This document shows, one piece after another, positions 7,473 to 15,926 of a stretch of DNA of 41,187 bases. Source of the DNA: DASZJY01 sp036260255 (GTDB lineage: Bacteria > Actinomycetota > Acidimicrobiia > Acidimicrobiales > AC-14); contig DATAAF010000091.1 in NCBI GenBank assembly GCA_036260255.1, forward strand, positions 1-41,187. The letters are read 5' to 3'. The notes beneath the pieces were generated by a model, which was not told where the DNA came from, did not search any database, and saw only the letters and a program-made list of their open reading frames with translations. The position numbers and the translations under genes were made by a program. Each line of letters starts with the position of its first letter. Position 1 is the stretch's first letter.

Positions 7473-9020
7473 GTGCTCTTGGCCGAGCTCGTCCGGACGT
7501 CGGAGACGGTGGCCTCGACGCCGGCCCGCTCGGCGAAGGTGGCCGCCCTCGCCGCCCTGCTGCGGCGCCTCGGGCCCGCCGAGGTCGAGCCGGCGGTCGC
7601 CTTCCTCGCCGGCGAGCCGCGCCAGGGAAAGATCGGCGTCGGGTGGGCCACGCTCCGGGCCATCGAGCCACCGCCCGGAACCGAGCCGTCCATCGAGGTG
7701 CTCGAGCTCGACGCCGCCCTCACCGAGCTGCAGTCGCTGACCGGGCCCGGGTCCACGGCGGCCCGTCACCAGCTGCTCGCCGAGATCCTGGGACGGGCGA
7801 CCGCCGCCGAAGCCGACTTCATCCGGCGGCTCCTGATCGGGGAGCTGCGCCAGGGTGCGCTCGAAGGGGTGATGACCGACGCGGTGGCCAAGGCTTTCGG
7901 CGTGCCGCTCACGGTGGTGCGCCGGGCGGCGATGCTGGCGGGCGACCTGGGCCGGGTCGCTTCGGTCGCCCTCGCCGGGGGGGAGGCGGGGCTGGCGACC
8001 GTGGGATTGCACGTGCTCTCCCCCGTCCTTCCCATGCTGGCTTCGACCTCCGAGGACGTGGCGTCCGCCATCGACGACCTGGGGCCGTCGTCGGTGGAGT
8101 GGAAGCTGGACGGCGCCCGCCTCCAGGCGCACCGCAAGGGTGAGGAGGTGCGCCTCTTCACCCGGAACCTCAACGACGTCACCGCCCGCCTACCCGGGGT
8201 CGTCCGGGCGATCCGTGACCTGGCCGTCGACCAGGTGGTGCTCGACGGCGAGGTGATCGGCGTGACCGAGGAGGGCCCGGGAGCCTTCCAGGAGACGATG
8301 AGCAGCTTCGCCCGGCGATCGTCCTCCGCCGGAGCGGATGGGTTGGGTGCCTGGTTCTTCGACTGCCTCCACCTCGACGGCGAGGACCTTCTCGACCGGC
8401 CGCTCGCCGATCGGTCGGCCGCTCTCGACCGCACCGGAGCGCGGCGTGTGCCGGCGCTGGTGACCGACGAGGTCGACGCTGCCGTGGCGTTCCAGGCCGA
8501 TGCGCTGGCGGCGGGGCACGAGGGCGTCATGGTGAAGGCGCTGTCGTCGCCCTACGAGGCCGGTCGCCGGGGCGGCGCCTGGCGAAAGGTGAAGCCCGTC
8601 CGCACCCTCGATCTGCTCGTCGTGGCCGCCGAGTGGGGCACCGGACGGCGAAGGGGTTGGTTGTCGAACCTCCACGTGGCGGCCAGGGACGGCAAGGGGG
8701 GCAGCGTGATGGTGGGCAAGACCTTCAAGGGGCTCACCGACGCCCTGCTCGAGTGGCAGACCGCCCAGTTCCTCGCCCGAGAGGTGGCCCGCGACGGTCA
8801 TGTCGTGCGCATCGACCCCCCGCTCGTCGTGGAGGTCGCACTCGACGGCGTCCAGGCGTCGACCCGCTACGCCGGAGGCGTGGCCCTCCGCTTCGCCCGT
8901 GTCCGCCGCTACCGGCACGACAAGGACCCTGCCGACGCCGACAGCATCGACGCGGTCCGGGCGTTGCTGCCGAGTGCAGGCACGGCGTCGGTAGCCTTGG
9001 ACGAACCGCCAACGAGATGA
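7473..9020 (+). CDS. ligB: ATP-dependent DNA ligase, LigB type
   Basis: 515 aa. The adenylation lysine is K211 in EWKLDGARLQ (motif I). Further nucleotidyltransferase motifs are FTRNLNDVTARLP, DGEVIG (III), HEGVMVKA (IV) and WRKVKP (V), and an OB-fold C-terminus includes VMVGKTFKGLTD and VVEVALDGVQ. The N-terminal helical DNA-binding domain (HIGVGWATLR-like segment, GELRQGALEGVM) and the length match mycobacterial LigB (about 507 aa) throughout. It seals nicks using ATP. Bacteria of this type also carry an essential NAD-dependent LigA, so this enzyme is probably accessory to repair. Its stop overlaps the next start by ATGA, which couples it to a stress-signalling protein; the reason is unknown. 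Confidence 0.96.
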   Translation: MLLAELVRTSETVASTPARSAKVAALAALLRRLGPAEVEPAVAFLAGEPRQGKIGVGWATLRAIEPPPGTEPSIEVLELDAALTELQSLTGPGSTAARHQLLAEILGRATAAEADFIRRLLIGELRQGALEGVMTDAVAKAFGVPLTVVRRAAMLAGDLGRVASVALAGGEAGLATVGLHVLSPVLPMLASTSEDVASAIDDLGPSSVEWKLDGARLQAHRKGEEVRLFTRNLNDVTARLPGVVRAIRDLAVDQVVLDGEVIGVTEEGPGAFQETMSSFARRSSSAGADGLGAWFFDCLHLDGEDLLDRPLADRSAALDRTGARRVPALVTDEVDAAVAFQADALAAGHEGVMVKALSSPYEAGRRGGAWRKVKPVRTLDLLVVAAEWGTGRRRGWLSNLHVAARDGKGGSVMVGKTFKGLTDALLEWQTAQFLAREVARDGHVVRIDPPLVVEVALDGVQASTRYAGGVALRFARVRRYRHDKDPADADSIDAVRALLPSAGTASVALDEPPTR

Positions 9021-11209
9021 GCGCCTCGAACCCGCCCACCGACCAGGCCGACGGATCCCGGATCGTGACCGATGCGCGGGCGATGGCGGTGCAGCGGGCG
9101 GACGAGCTGGGCCGCGCCCATCTTGCCGACGACGCCGCGCTGGTGATGAGCGAGCTGGTGACCAACGCCGTCCTCCACGGCGGAGGCTGCACCGGGGTCG
9201 ATGTCCTCCCCGCCGGCGACGGCCTGCGCATCGAGGTGCGGGACGCCAGCCGGGTCCCGCCGGTGCTGAGCCACGCCTCCGAGACATCCCTGACCGGGCG
9301 CGGCCTCCGCCTGGTGTCGAGGCTGGCGGCGGGATGGGGCGCCAAGGCCGAGGACGGCGGGAAGGTGGTGTGGGCCGAGATCACCGGGGAGCCCAAGGGC
9401 GGCGTAGCCGAAGTCACGGGCGACGATCTGTTGGCCATGTGGGCGGACGACTGGGACCTCGGCGGCATCGAGCCCCGCGTCCACGTGGAGCTCGGAGACG
9501 TCCCCACCGACCTCCTGCTGGCGGCCAAGTCGCACGTCGACAACGTCGTCCGGGAGTTCGCCCTGGCGTCGGCCGGGGCCGAAGCGGGCGTCACCGCGGA
9601 GCTCCCGCCCGACCTGGCGTCACTCCTCCGGGCGATCGACCGCTTCGAAGAGGCGCGGCTGGCCATCAAGCACCAGGCACTGGAGGCGGCACGGCGTGGC
9701 GCGGCCACCACCCGGCTGTCGCTGGAGCTACCGCCGAGCGCGGCCGACGCGGCCGAGGAGTACGCCCGGGCGCTCGACGAGATCGACGCGTACAGCCGGG
9801 CCCGGCGGATGCTGACGCTCGAGACCCCGCCCCAGCACAAGGTGTTTCGCAGCTGGTACATCGGCGAGCTGGTGACCCAGCTGCGGTCGGCCGCGTCGGG
9901 GGTGCCTGCCCCGCCGCCGCAGCCGTTCGAGCGACGTCTGCTGGCCGAGCTCGACCGCCTGGCCCAGGCGCAACGGGTCTCCGAGCGGGCGGCCCGGCTG
10001 TACTCGGTGGCCGCCGCCCTGGTCAGCGCCGCCTCACCGGAAGCGGTCGCCGACGCCGTCCTCAACGAAGGCGTGGCCGCGCTGCGCGCCGTCGGGGGAG
10101 GGCTGTTGCTGGTCACCGAGGCCGACCGCCTCGCCCTGCCCGGCACCGTCGGGTACGACGAGGCGGTCGTCGCCCGCCTGCGCGACGAGTCGCTCGACGC
10201 CGAGCTGCCCGAGGCGGTCGCCCTCCGGACCGGGGAACCGGTCTGGCTCGAGTCACGGCTCGAGCGGGACACCCGGTTCCCCGAGCTGGTCGGGATGGAG
10301 GCGAGAACGATCGCCTTGTGCGCCGTGCCCCTCGAGGTCGATGGCCGCCGGCTCGGCGCCCTGCGCTTCAGCTTCGGCGAGGCACGCTTGTTCGACGAGG
10401 ACGAGCGCCGGTTCGTGCTGGCGCTCGCCGCCCAGACGGCCCAGGCCCTCAACCGGACCCAGCTGCAGCCCGAGCGCCTCGACGTCAGCCGCCGCCTGCA
10501 GCGCAGCCTGCTCCCTCCCCAGCTCCCCTCGCTCGGCGGGCTCGACGTCGCCGCCATCTACCACCCCTTCGGCGACGGCATGGACGTGGGCGGGGACTTC
10601 TACGACATCTGGCCGGCGCGGAACGGGCGCTGGGCCATCGCCATCGGGGACGTGGCCGGCACCGGTCCAGAGGCGGCCGCCGTCACCGCCCTGGTCCGCC
10701 ACACCCTGCGCGCCCTGACGATGACGCAGTCCGATCCCGAACGGGTGATGCGCAGCCTCAATCAGGCCCTGCTCGACGCCGCCGCCGTCGAGGACGACCG
10801 GTTCTGCACCGTCATCTTCGGCGTCCTGGCCGTCGACGACGCCGCCGTCCTCCACCTGGCGAGCGGTGGGCACCCGCCCGCCTTCGTCCGGAGGGTGTCC
10901 GGCCAGGTGGAGCAGGTCCACGTCGGGGGCGGGCTGCTCGGCGTCTTCGTGGAGCCCGACGTCTCCACGACCCGGATCAAGCTCGGCCCCGGGGACATCC
11001 TCATGCTCCTGACCGACGGCGTCATCGAGGCGCGCGACCGCGGCGAGCAGTTCGGCCTCGAGGGCGTCGAGCGGGTCCTGTCGGTCACGCTGCCCTCGGC
11101 CCACGCGGCCGCGGCGGCGCTCGAGCAAGCAGTCGTGGCCCACGCCGCAGGCGCCCTCAACGACGACATGGCCGCCGTCGTGGTGCGCGTCCCCCACGAC
11201 GACGGCTGA
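9017..11209 (+). CDS. Fusion: anti-sigma kinase (HATPase) - GAF - SpoIIE phosphatase
   Basis: 730 aa from ATG at 9017, overlapping the ligB stop by 4 bases. Residues about 15-130 are an RsbW/SpoIIAB-like HATPase: N box SELVTNAVLHGG, then DGLRIEVRD, and G box LTGRGLRLVSRLAAGWG. A helical region follows (about 130-320). A GAF-like sensor lies at about 325-475 (SVAAALVSAASPEAVADAVL; ALCAVPLEVDGRRLGALRF). A PP2C/SpoIIE domain at about 493-728 has VGGDFYDIW, IGDVAGTG, GGHPPAF, LLTDGVIEARD and NDDMAAV. It thus holds both the kinase and phosphatase of a partner-switching circuit in one chain, likely soluble. By family knowledge the target is an STAS anti-anti-sigma factor; none is in the window. The GAF ligand is unknown. 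Confidence 0.9.
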   Translation: MSASNPPTDQADGSRIVTDARAMAVQRADELGRAHLADDAALVMSELVTNAVLHGGGCTGVDVLPAGDGLRIEVRDASRVPPVLSHASETSLTGRGLRLVSRLAAGWGAKAEDGGKVVWAEITGEPKGGVAEVTGDDLLAMWADDWDLGGIEPRVHVELGDVPTDLLLAAKSHVDNVVREFALASAGAEAGVTAELPPDLASLLRAIDRFEEARLAIKHQALEAARRGAATTRLSLELPPSAADAAEEYARALDEIDAYSRARRMLTLETPPQHKVFRSWYIGELVTQLRSAASGVPAPPPQPFERRLLAELDRLAQAQRVSERAARLYSVAAALVSAASPEAVADAVLNEGVAALRAVGGGLLLVTEADRLALPGTVGYDEAVVARLRDESLDAELPEAVALRTGEPVWLESRLERDTRFPELVGMEARTIALCAVPLEVDGRRLGALRFSFGEARLFDEDERRFVLALAAQTAQALNRTQLQPERLDVSRRLQRSLLPPQLPSLGGLDVAAIYHPFGDGMDVGGDFYDIWPARNGRWAIAIGDVAGTGPEAAAVTALVRHTLRALTMTQSDPERVMRSLNQALLDAAAVEDDRFCTVIFGVLAVDDAAVLHLASGGHPPAFVRRVSGQVEQVHVGGGLLGVFVEPDVSTTRIKLGPGDILMLLTDGVIEARDRGEQFGLEGVERVLSVTLPSAHAAAAALEQAVVAHAAGALNDDMAAVVVRVPHDDG

Positions 11210-11326
11210 GGGGCAGAGGGGGCGCCCTCGCTTCGTAGGGCCTTGCTATCCTCCCGTATCAAGCTCTCCGGTCGGCGACTCCCTCTGGGGTACGGCGTCG
11301 ACGGACAAGGGAGTGGCGAGGGGGCG

Positions 11327-13468
11327 GTGGACCAGCAACCGCGGGAGCTGCGCATCCACGGTGTCGGTGGGTCTCCGGGGGCGTCGATGCTCGGGCTCCC
11401 CTCCGAGGACGACGCCATCACGGTCGCCGAAGGCATCGGGACCAGGTTCCTCGCCCGCCGGTCGGATCCCCGCGTCGAGGGCTACGACTGGGGCGGGCTG
11501 ACGTCGGGGTCGTCGCTCCAACCCCTCTGGGTGCTCCTCCTCCCGTTCACCGTGCTGAACGTGGCCGGATGGATGCACCCTCCCCCCAACCGAGCGTTCA
11601 AGGGCCAGGTCAGGTCCATCCGGGCCATCGTGAGCTTCCTCGGGTTGTGCATGACCGCCAGCTTCGCCCTGTGGATCGCGGTGGTCCTCGTCGACGTCCT
11701 CGGTTACCAGTGGACGCGCCGGCTCGCCGCGCTCGACGCGGTGGGCGACGTCGAGATCTTCGGGTGGAAGCTGGTCAGCGCCGGCGACGTCCAGCCCATC
11801 CAGCTCGTCGGCATGGCCCTCGGCGGGCTGGCCACCGCGGGCGCTCTGTGGGGCATCGACCGCATCGCCGACAACACCCAGAAGGAGTTCGAGCGGGCGC
11901 CCCTGAGCCGGTTCATCGAGCTACCGATCGACCGTGACCGCCGGAAGTGGGGCTCCGACGAGGACCTCACCTCGGAGCGCTTCTTCGCTCACGGCCCCGC
12001 CGCCCATCGCCGGCTCACGTACCACCGCGTGGCCATGCTGGTCGTGGTCGCGCTCGTCGCCGTCCGCGCCGTCCAGCAGGCGGCCGGGGGGCGGACGACC
12101 CTCGGCCTGGGTCAGGGGCTCCTCGTGCTGGCCGCCGTCGAGTTCCTCGCCGTGCTCGTGCTCGCGGTCGTGTCCTTCCCGACGGGCAAGCGGCACGGCA
12201 TGGACGTCGTCCGGTGCGGCCCCGCTATCGCCGCCGTCCTCGCCTTCGCCGTCGCCCACGCCTTCTTCTCGGGGCTGATCCTCTGGGTCACCAAGTGGTT
12301 CAACGAGCGACCGTCGTTCGAAGGCGCCGATGCCCCGGCCGCGGTGCAAGGGGGCGCTGAGCTGGCGTTGACCGACGTCTGGTCGGTGCTCGTCGCCCTC
12401 AGCCTGGTGGTCGGCTTGCTCTGGCTGCGACGACAGAGGAAGCGTGGGACGGCGACCGACGTGCCGCTTCGGGAGACGAAGGTGGGCCAGCCCTTGAACG
12501 GCGTCACCGAGGGCGGGCGGCGCGAGGTGGCCAGGGCGCGGGGCACCGCCATCGCCGGTCACCGTGTCCCCCACCTCGTCACGTTCCTGGCGCTCCTCTT
12601 CTTCGTCGTCAGCGCGGCCTTCGCGGTCCGCCGGCTCGACGTGAACGGGACCCTCGACCCTCGCGACTGGTCCTTCCCCTACGACCCCGGAGGCGTGCTC
12701 TGGGACGTGGCCGCCTGGCTCCTGCCGGCGGCCCTCGTCGCCGCCGTGCTCGCCGTTCGCAAGGCGACGACGTCGCCGAAGATGCGACGGACGATCGGTC
12801 AGCTCTGGGACGTTCTCACGTTCTGGCCCCGGCGCTTCCACCCCTTCGCGGTGCGCCCGTATGCCGAGCGCGCCGTGCCCGAGTTCCAGGCTCGGGTCCT
12901 CGAGCACGTGCGCGGCGCGGATCGGCCGGTGCTCGTGTCCGCCCACAGCCAGGGCTCCACGCTGGCGTTCGCCGCGCTCGCCCCCCTCCAGCCCGACGAA
13001 GTCCTCGGCCGCGTCGCCCTGGTCACGTTCGGGTCGCCGATCGGCGGGCTCTACGCCCAGATGTTCCCGGCCTACTACGGCCCTGACCAGATCGACGCCC
13101 TCAAGGCCAAGCTTTTGGGCGGCGACAGCCGGGGCTGGCGCAACTTCTATCGCCTGACCGATCCCATCGGCGTGCCCGTGTTCGACGACCCGGCCCGCGA
13201 TGTCGAAGTCCCCGACCCGGCCAAAGAGTGGCGCCCCGACGAGGGCCCCGAGGTCCCGGCCCGTGAGCGCGACCGGCCGGCCTGGATCTCACTGGGCGGC
13301 CACTCGCTCTACCAGCGGGAGCCCGACCTGAAGAGGTGGGTCGCCGAGGTTCGGGGCCACCTGGCGCACCTCTCGCCGGCCGCCGAGCCGAGAGGCCCCG
13401 AGCCGCCGTTGGCGTCGGCGGCGCCGGCGGCATCGACGCCCAAGTCGCCGCCGGGCACGTCCAGCTGA
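11327..13468 (+). CDS. Polytopic membrane protein with a serine-hydrolase-like domain
   Basis: 713 aa. GTG at 11327 follows GAGGGGG at good spacing; an earlier in-frame TTG (11243) lacks one. The N-terminus (PRELRIHGVGGSPG) resembles the first strand and oxyanion loop of alpha/beta hydrolases. About nine hydrophobic spans follow. After them, SAHSQGSTLAFAAL places a nucleophile-elbow serine at S541, followed by VTFGSPIGGLY, a stretch typical of lipase-like folds. A late His (LGGHSLY) could complete a triad. The substrate is unknown; lipid or acyl ester is a reasonable guess. The hydrolase fold seems split by the membrane segments. It is followed 43 bases later by the PHP-domain gene, probably as one operon. 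Confidence 0.7.
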   Translation: MDQQPRELRIHGVGGSPGASMLGLPSEDDAITVAEGIGTRFLARRSDPRVEGYDWGGLTSGSSLQPLWVLLLPFTVLNVAGWMHPPPNRAFKGQVRSIRAIVSFLGLCMTASFALWIAVVLVDVLGYQWTRRLAALDAVGDVEIFGWKLVSAGDVQPIQLVGMALGGLATAGALWGIDRIADNTQKEFERAPLSRFIELPIDRDRRKWGSDEDLTSERFFAHGPAAHRRLTYHRVAMLVVVALVAVRAVQQAAGGRTTLGLGQGLLVLAAVEFLAVLVLAVVSFPTGKRHGMDVVRCGPAIAAVLAFAVAHAFFSGLILWVTKWFNERPSFEGADAPAAVQGGAELALTDVWSVLVALSLVVGLLWLRRQRKRGTATDVPLRETKVGQPLNGVTEGGRREVARARGTAIAGHRVPHLVTFLALLFFVVSAAFAVRRLDVNGTLDPRDWSFPYDPGGVLWDVAAWLLPAALVAAVLAVRKATTSPKMRRTIGQLWDVLTFWPRRFHPFAVRPYAERAVPEFQARVLEHVRGADRPVLVSAHSQGSTLAFAALAPLQPDEVLGRVALVTFGSPIGGLYAQMFPAYYGPDQIDALKAKLLGGDSRGWRNFYRLTDPIGVPVFDDPARDVEVPDPAKEWRPDEGPEVPARERDRPAWISLGGHSLYQREPDLKRWVAEVRGHLAHLSPAAEPRGPEPPLASAAPAASTPKSPPGTSS

Positions 13469-13511
13469 TCCGACGGGGTCGTGACTCGGCTTTTGGAGGA
13501 TGGGAGCACCA

Positions 13512-15323
13512 GTGGCGGATAGTGCTGCGTCAGGAGACGGCTCCACCTGGCCCACCCCTGTCGTCGACCGGGCGGCGGCGGGCCCCGTCACGGAGAGGTA
13601 CACCGAGCGGCGGGTGCCCGCCTTCCTCCGCTGGCTCCTGTCGGTGCTGTCCTTCCTCGGGTTGCCGACCGGGGGCCTCTTGCGTCGCCTCCGCCGAGCC
13701 CGGTACTCCGGCCCGCCGCCCGTCTGTCGGACCGGCGGTCCCGACGTCGTCATCTCCGGGACCGTGTTCCCGAAGGACTCCAAGACCTACCTGATCCTCC
13801 CCTTCGAGGTCGGGCCCGGAGCGCGGCGCCTCGAGGTCGAGTACCAGTTCGAGGCTCTCGCCCCGGCGCTCCCCAAGAACCTGGTGACCCAGACGATCCT
13901 CGACCTCGGCCTCTGGGACGGCCGGGGGTACCGCAGCGCCGACGGGTTCAGGGGCTGGTCCGGGAGCCGCCAGCGAAACGTCTTCTTGGAGGCCTGCCGG
14001 GCGACGCGCTGCTACCGCCCGGGCCCCATCGAGCCGGGGACCTGGTACGCCGAGCTCGGCCTGGCCGCCATCGGCCCGACCGGCGCGACCTGGACGGTGA
14101 GAGCGCGCGCCCTCGGCGGACCCGAGGGCCCCGCTCGGGCACCTCGTCCCGTCGATCGCGAGCACGTCGCCAACCCCGAGCCGGGCTGGTACCACGGCGA
14201 CTTCCACATGCACTCGTGGCACTCGAACCCCAAGGGGCCCAGCCGGCGCCGGTTCCTCCAGTACGCCCGCCGGGCCGGGCTCGACTTCACTCCCGTCACC
14301 GAGTACGTCGTGGGGCAGCACTGGGACGAGTACGGCCCCGTCCAGGAACGGAACCCCGACGTCCTGATCTGGCCGGGACGGGAGATCATCACCTACTTCG
14401 GCCACATGCAGTGCATCGGCGAGACGCCCGGCTTCATCGAGTACCGCCACGGGTTCGAGGACGTCTCGGTCAAAGAGATCCAGCGGGCGGTCAGGGACGC
14501 TGGCGCCCTGTTCCAGGTGAACCATCCCACGACGTTCAAGGGCCGGCTGTTCCAGAACCTCTGCCGAGGGTGCGCGTTCGAGCTCGGTGACGAGATCGAC
14601 TGGGACGGCGTGGACACCGTCGAGGTGCTCACCGGCGAAGCCGTCGTGCGCCGCAAGCTTTTCATGAGGAAGGTCCACGCCGAGATCGAGAACCCGTTCA
14701 TGGGCTCGGCCATCGAGTTCTGGGAGCAGCTGCTCAATCGGGGACACCGCGTCACCGCCGTCTGCGGCTCCGACGTCAAGAAGGGCAAGGGCCTCGGTTC
14801 CTGCGCCACTGCGGTGTTCGCCCGTGAGCTGTCCCGAGCGGGGCTCACGGAGGCGATCCGTGATGGGCGGGCCTACGTCCGCACGCGCGGCATCGCCGAC
14901 AGCCCCGAGCTGGAGCTCACCGCCCGCACCGCCGACGGTCGTACCGGCACGTTCGGCGCACGGTTCCCGGTGGCGGCGGGCGAGACCGTCGCGGTGAGAG
15001 TGTCGGTCCGGGCGGGCGGCGGGCAGTCGCTGCGCGTCATCCGCAACGGGGACGAGGTGTCCGTCGTGCGCATCCGTGGCGAGCACTTCGTCCACGAGAT
15101 CGCCGCCACCCGAGCGCCGGCGGACGAGGGACCTCTGGGGACGTGGTGGCGGGTCGAGACCTTCGACGACCGTTCGCGGACGACGATCGGCAACCCCGTG
15201 TTCCTCGTCGACCCGGTCGGCGGAGGACCTGCCGTGGCCGCACCTCCTCCTCGCATCAACCGCCGACTGCGGCGCAACATCGCCGCCGCCCGCAGCTTCC
15301 CGTCACTCCCCCACGGCGTTTGA
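13512..15323 (+). CDS. PHP-domain metal-dependent phosphoesterase-like protein
   Basis: 603 aa from GTG at 13512. GGAGG at 13495-13499 directly abuts the alternative ATG at 13500, too close to serve it. An N-terminal hydrophobic stretch (FLRWLLSVLSFLGL) may anchor it. Residues about 60-215 look beta-rich. The PHP signature DFHMHSWHS gives metal ligands D230/H232/H234, and further likely ligands lie in FQVNHP and VCGSDVKKG. The C-terminal 130 residues look like a beta-sandwich (GETVAVRVSVRAGGGQSLRV). PHP enzymes hydrolyse phosphoesters with two or three metals; this subgroup, with flanking beta domains, is often annotated CehA/McbA-like, and its substrate is unknown. It lies downstream of the membrane hydrolase. 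Confidence 0.8.
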   Translation: MADSAASGDGSTWPTPVVDRAAAGPVTERYTERRVPAFLRWLLSVLSFLGLPTGGLLRRLRRARYSGPPPVCRTGGPDVVISGTVFPKDSKTYLILPFEVGPGARRLEVEYQFEALAPALPKNLVTQTILDLGLWDGRGYRSADGFRGWSGSRQRNVFLEACRATRCYRPGPIEPGTWYAELGLAAIGPTGATWTVRARALGGPEGPARAPRPVDREHVANPEPGWYHGDFHMHSWHSNPKGPSRRRFLQYARRAGLDFTPVTEYVVGQHWDEYGPVQERNPDVLIWPGREIITYFGHMQCIGETPGFIEYRHGFEDVSVKEIQRAVRDAGALFQVNHPTTFKGRLFQNLCRGCAFELGDEIDWDGVDTVEVLTGEAVVRRKLFMRKVHAEIENPFMGSAIEFWEQLLNRGHRVTAVCGSDVKKGKGLGSCATAVFARELSRAGLTEAIRDGRAYVRTRGIADSPELELTARTADGRTGTFGARFPVAAGETVAVRVSVRAGGGQSLRVIRNGDEVSVVRIRGEHFVHEIAATRAPADEGPLGTWWRVETFDDRSRTTIGNPVFLVDPVGGGPAVAAPPPRINRRLRRNIAAARSFPSLPHGV

Positions 15324-15371
15324 CCCCTCGATTTGACCACCACGGCCACGAGCGCCGTCTCGGATTTCCGG

Positions 15372-15399
15372 TTGACACTCCAGCGAACTCCGGTAGGTT
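15372..15399 (+). promoter_or_regulatory. Sigma-70-type promoter of metalloprotease operon
   Basis: TTGACA (15372-15377), 16 bases, TAGGTT (15394-15399). It has the best -35 box in the window. Transcription would start near 15406, giving a leader of about 270 bases before the first secreted protein. Confidence 0.65.
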
Positions 15400-15434
15400 G
15401 ACGACGACAGGGGCGGGATCTCAGGAGCGGGAAC

Positions 15435-15506
15435 ATGGGCGGCTTCCCTCCGTTTGCGGCTTTCGTGGCGTTCTCGTCGTCGCGCCGACGCTCGAGAAGC
15501 CCCTGA
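15435..15506 (+). CDS. 23-residue leader ORF
   Basis: ATG at 15435 is preceded by AGGAG at ideal spacing. The peptide starts MGGFPPFAAFVAF and ends in a Ser/Arg-rich tail. It sits between the promoter and the hairpin, where an attenuating leader peptide would sit. There is no run of a single regulatory amino acid, so its role is open. Confidence 0.4.
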   Translation: MGGFPPFAAFVAFSSSRRRSRSP

Positions 15507-15544
15507 CGCGGCGGCCGTCGTGCCTCCACTAGCCGCGACACCTG

Positions 15545-15589
15545 GCCGGATCATCTCCGGCTAGCCCTTCTCTCTCCCTCTCTCTCTTC
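15545..15589 (+). terminator. Hairpin plus pyrimidine tract (possible attenuator)
   Basis: GCCGGA (15545-15550), loop TCATC, TCCGGC (15556-15561). About 24 bases of almost pure C/T follow (15565-15588). It is weaker than a classical terminator because C interrupts the T. Its place in the leader suggests partial termination or an mRNA stability element. Confidence 0.35.
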
Positions 15590-15674
15590 GACTGCACCGC
15601 TGAGCGGCTCGGCCCGTCGTCCGAGCCGGCCCTGGTGCGGACGACACGCACGCGCCCGACGAAGGGGTACCACC

Positions 15675-15926
15675 GTGAAACGACTCATCGCCACGGCATG
15701 CGCCACCGGAGCTCTCGCACTCGGTGTAGGTGCCGCCGTCGCCAGCGACGACAAGCCGGCGTTGCGCCCGCCTCCGCCCGTCTCCGTCCCCGCACCGCCG
15801 GTCCACGATCACAGCACCCACGTGCACGGCGACGCTCACGAGCGCCGGCCGTCGGGGCCGAGCATCGAGTACTACCACGTCGACCGACCGGGACCGGGCG
15901 GAGCTGTCGGAGGTCCGGTCCGATGA
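15675..15926 (+). CDS. Small secreted His-rich protein
   Basis: 83 aa from GTG at 15675, with AAGGGG upstream. It has a signal peptide (MKRLIATACATGALALGVGA, then AVAS). A Pro-rich stretch follows, then HDHSTHVHGDAHE with five His and two Asp in 13 residues, and a Gly/Pro tail. No family is recognised. Its stop overlaps the metalloprotease start (ATGA), so the two are made together. The His cluster would suit zinc or copper binding; a metal-supply or chaperone role for the protease is inference. Confidence 0.7.
   Translation: MKRLIATACATGALALGVGAAVASDDKPALRPPPPVSVPAPPVHDHSTHVHGDAHERRPSGPSIEYYHVDRPGPGGAVGGPVR

Larger units (their letters stand above)
15324..15674. other. Leader region before the metalloprotease operon
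   Basis: 351 bases holding a good promoter, a 23-codon ORF with a strong ribosome site, a hairpin and a long pyrimidine tract, in that order. No other gene was seen. Confidence 0.6.

Noticed and set aside
8633..9016. Upstream extension of the kinase-phosphatase frame
   Set aside because: It lies inside ligB in another frame; the ATGA overlap fixes the start at 9017.
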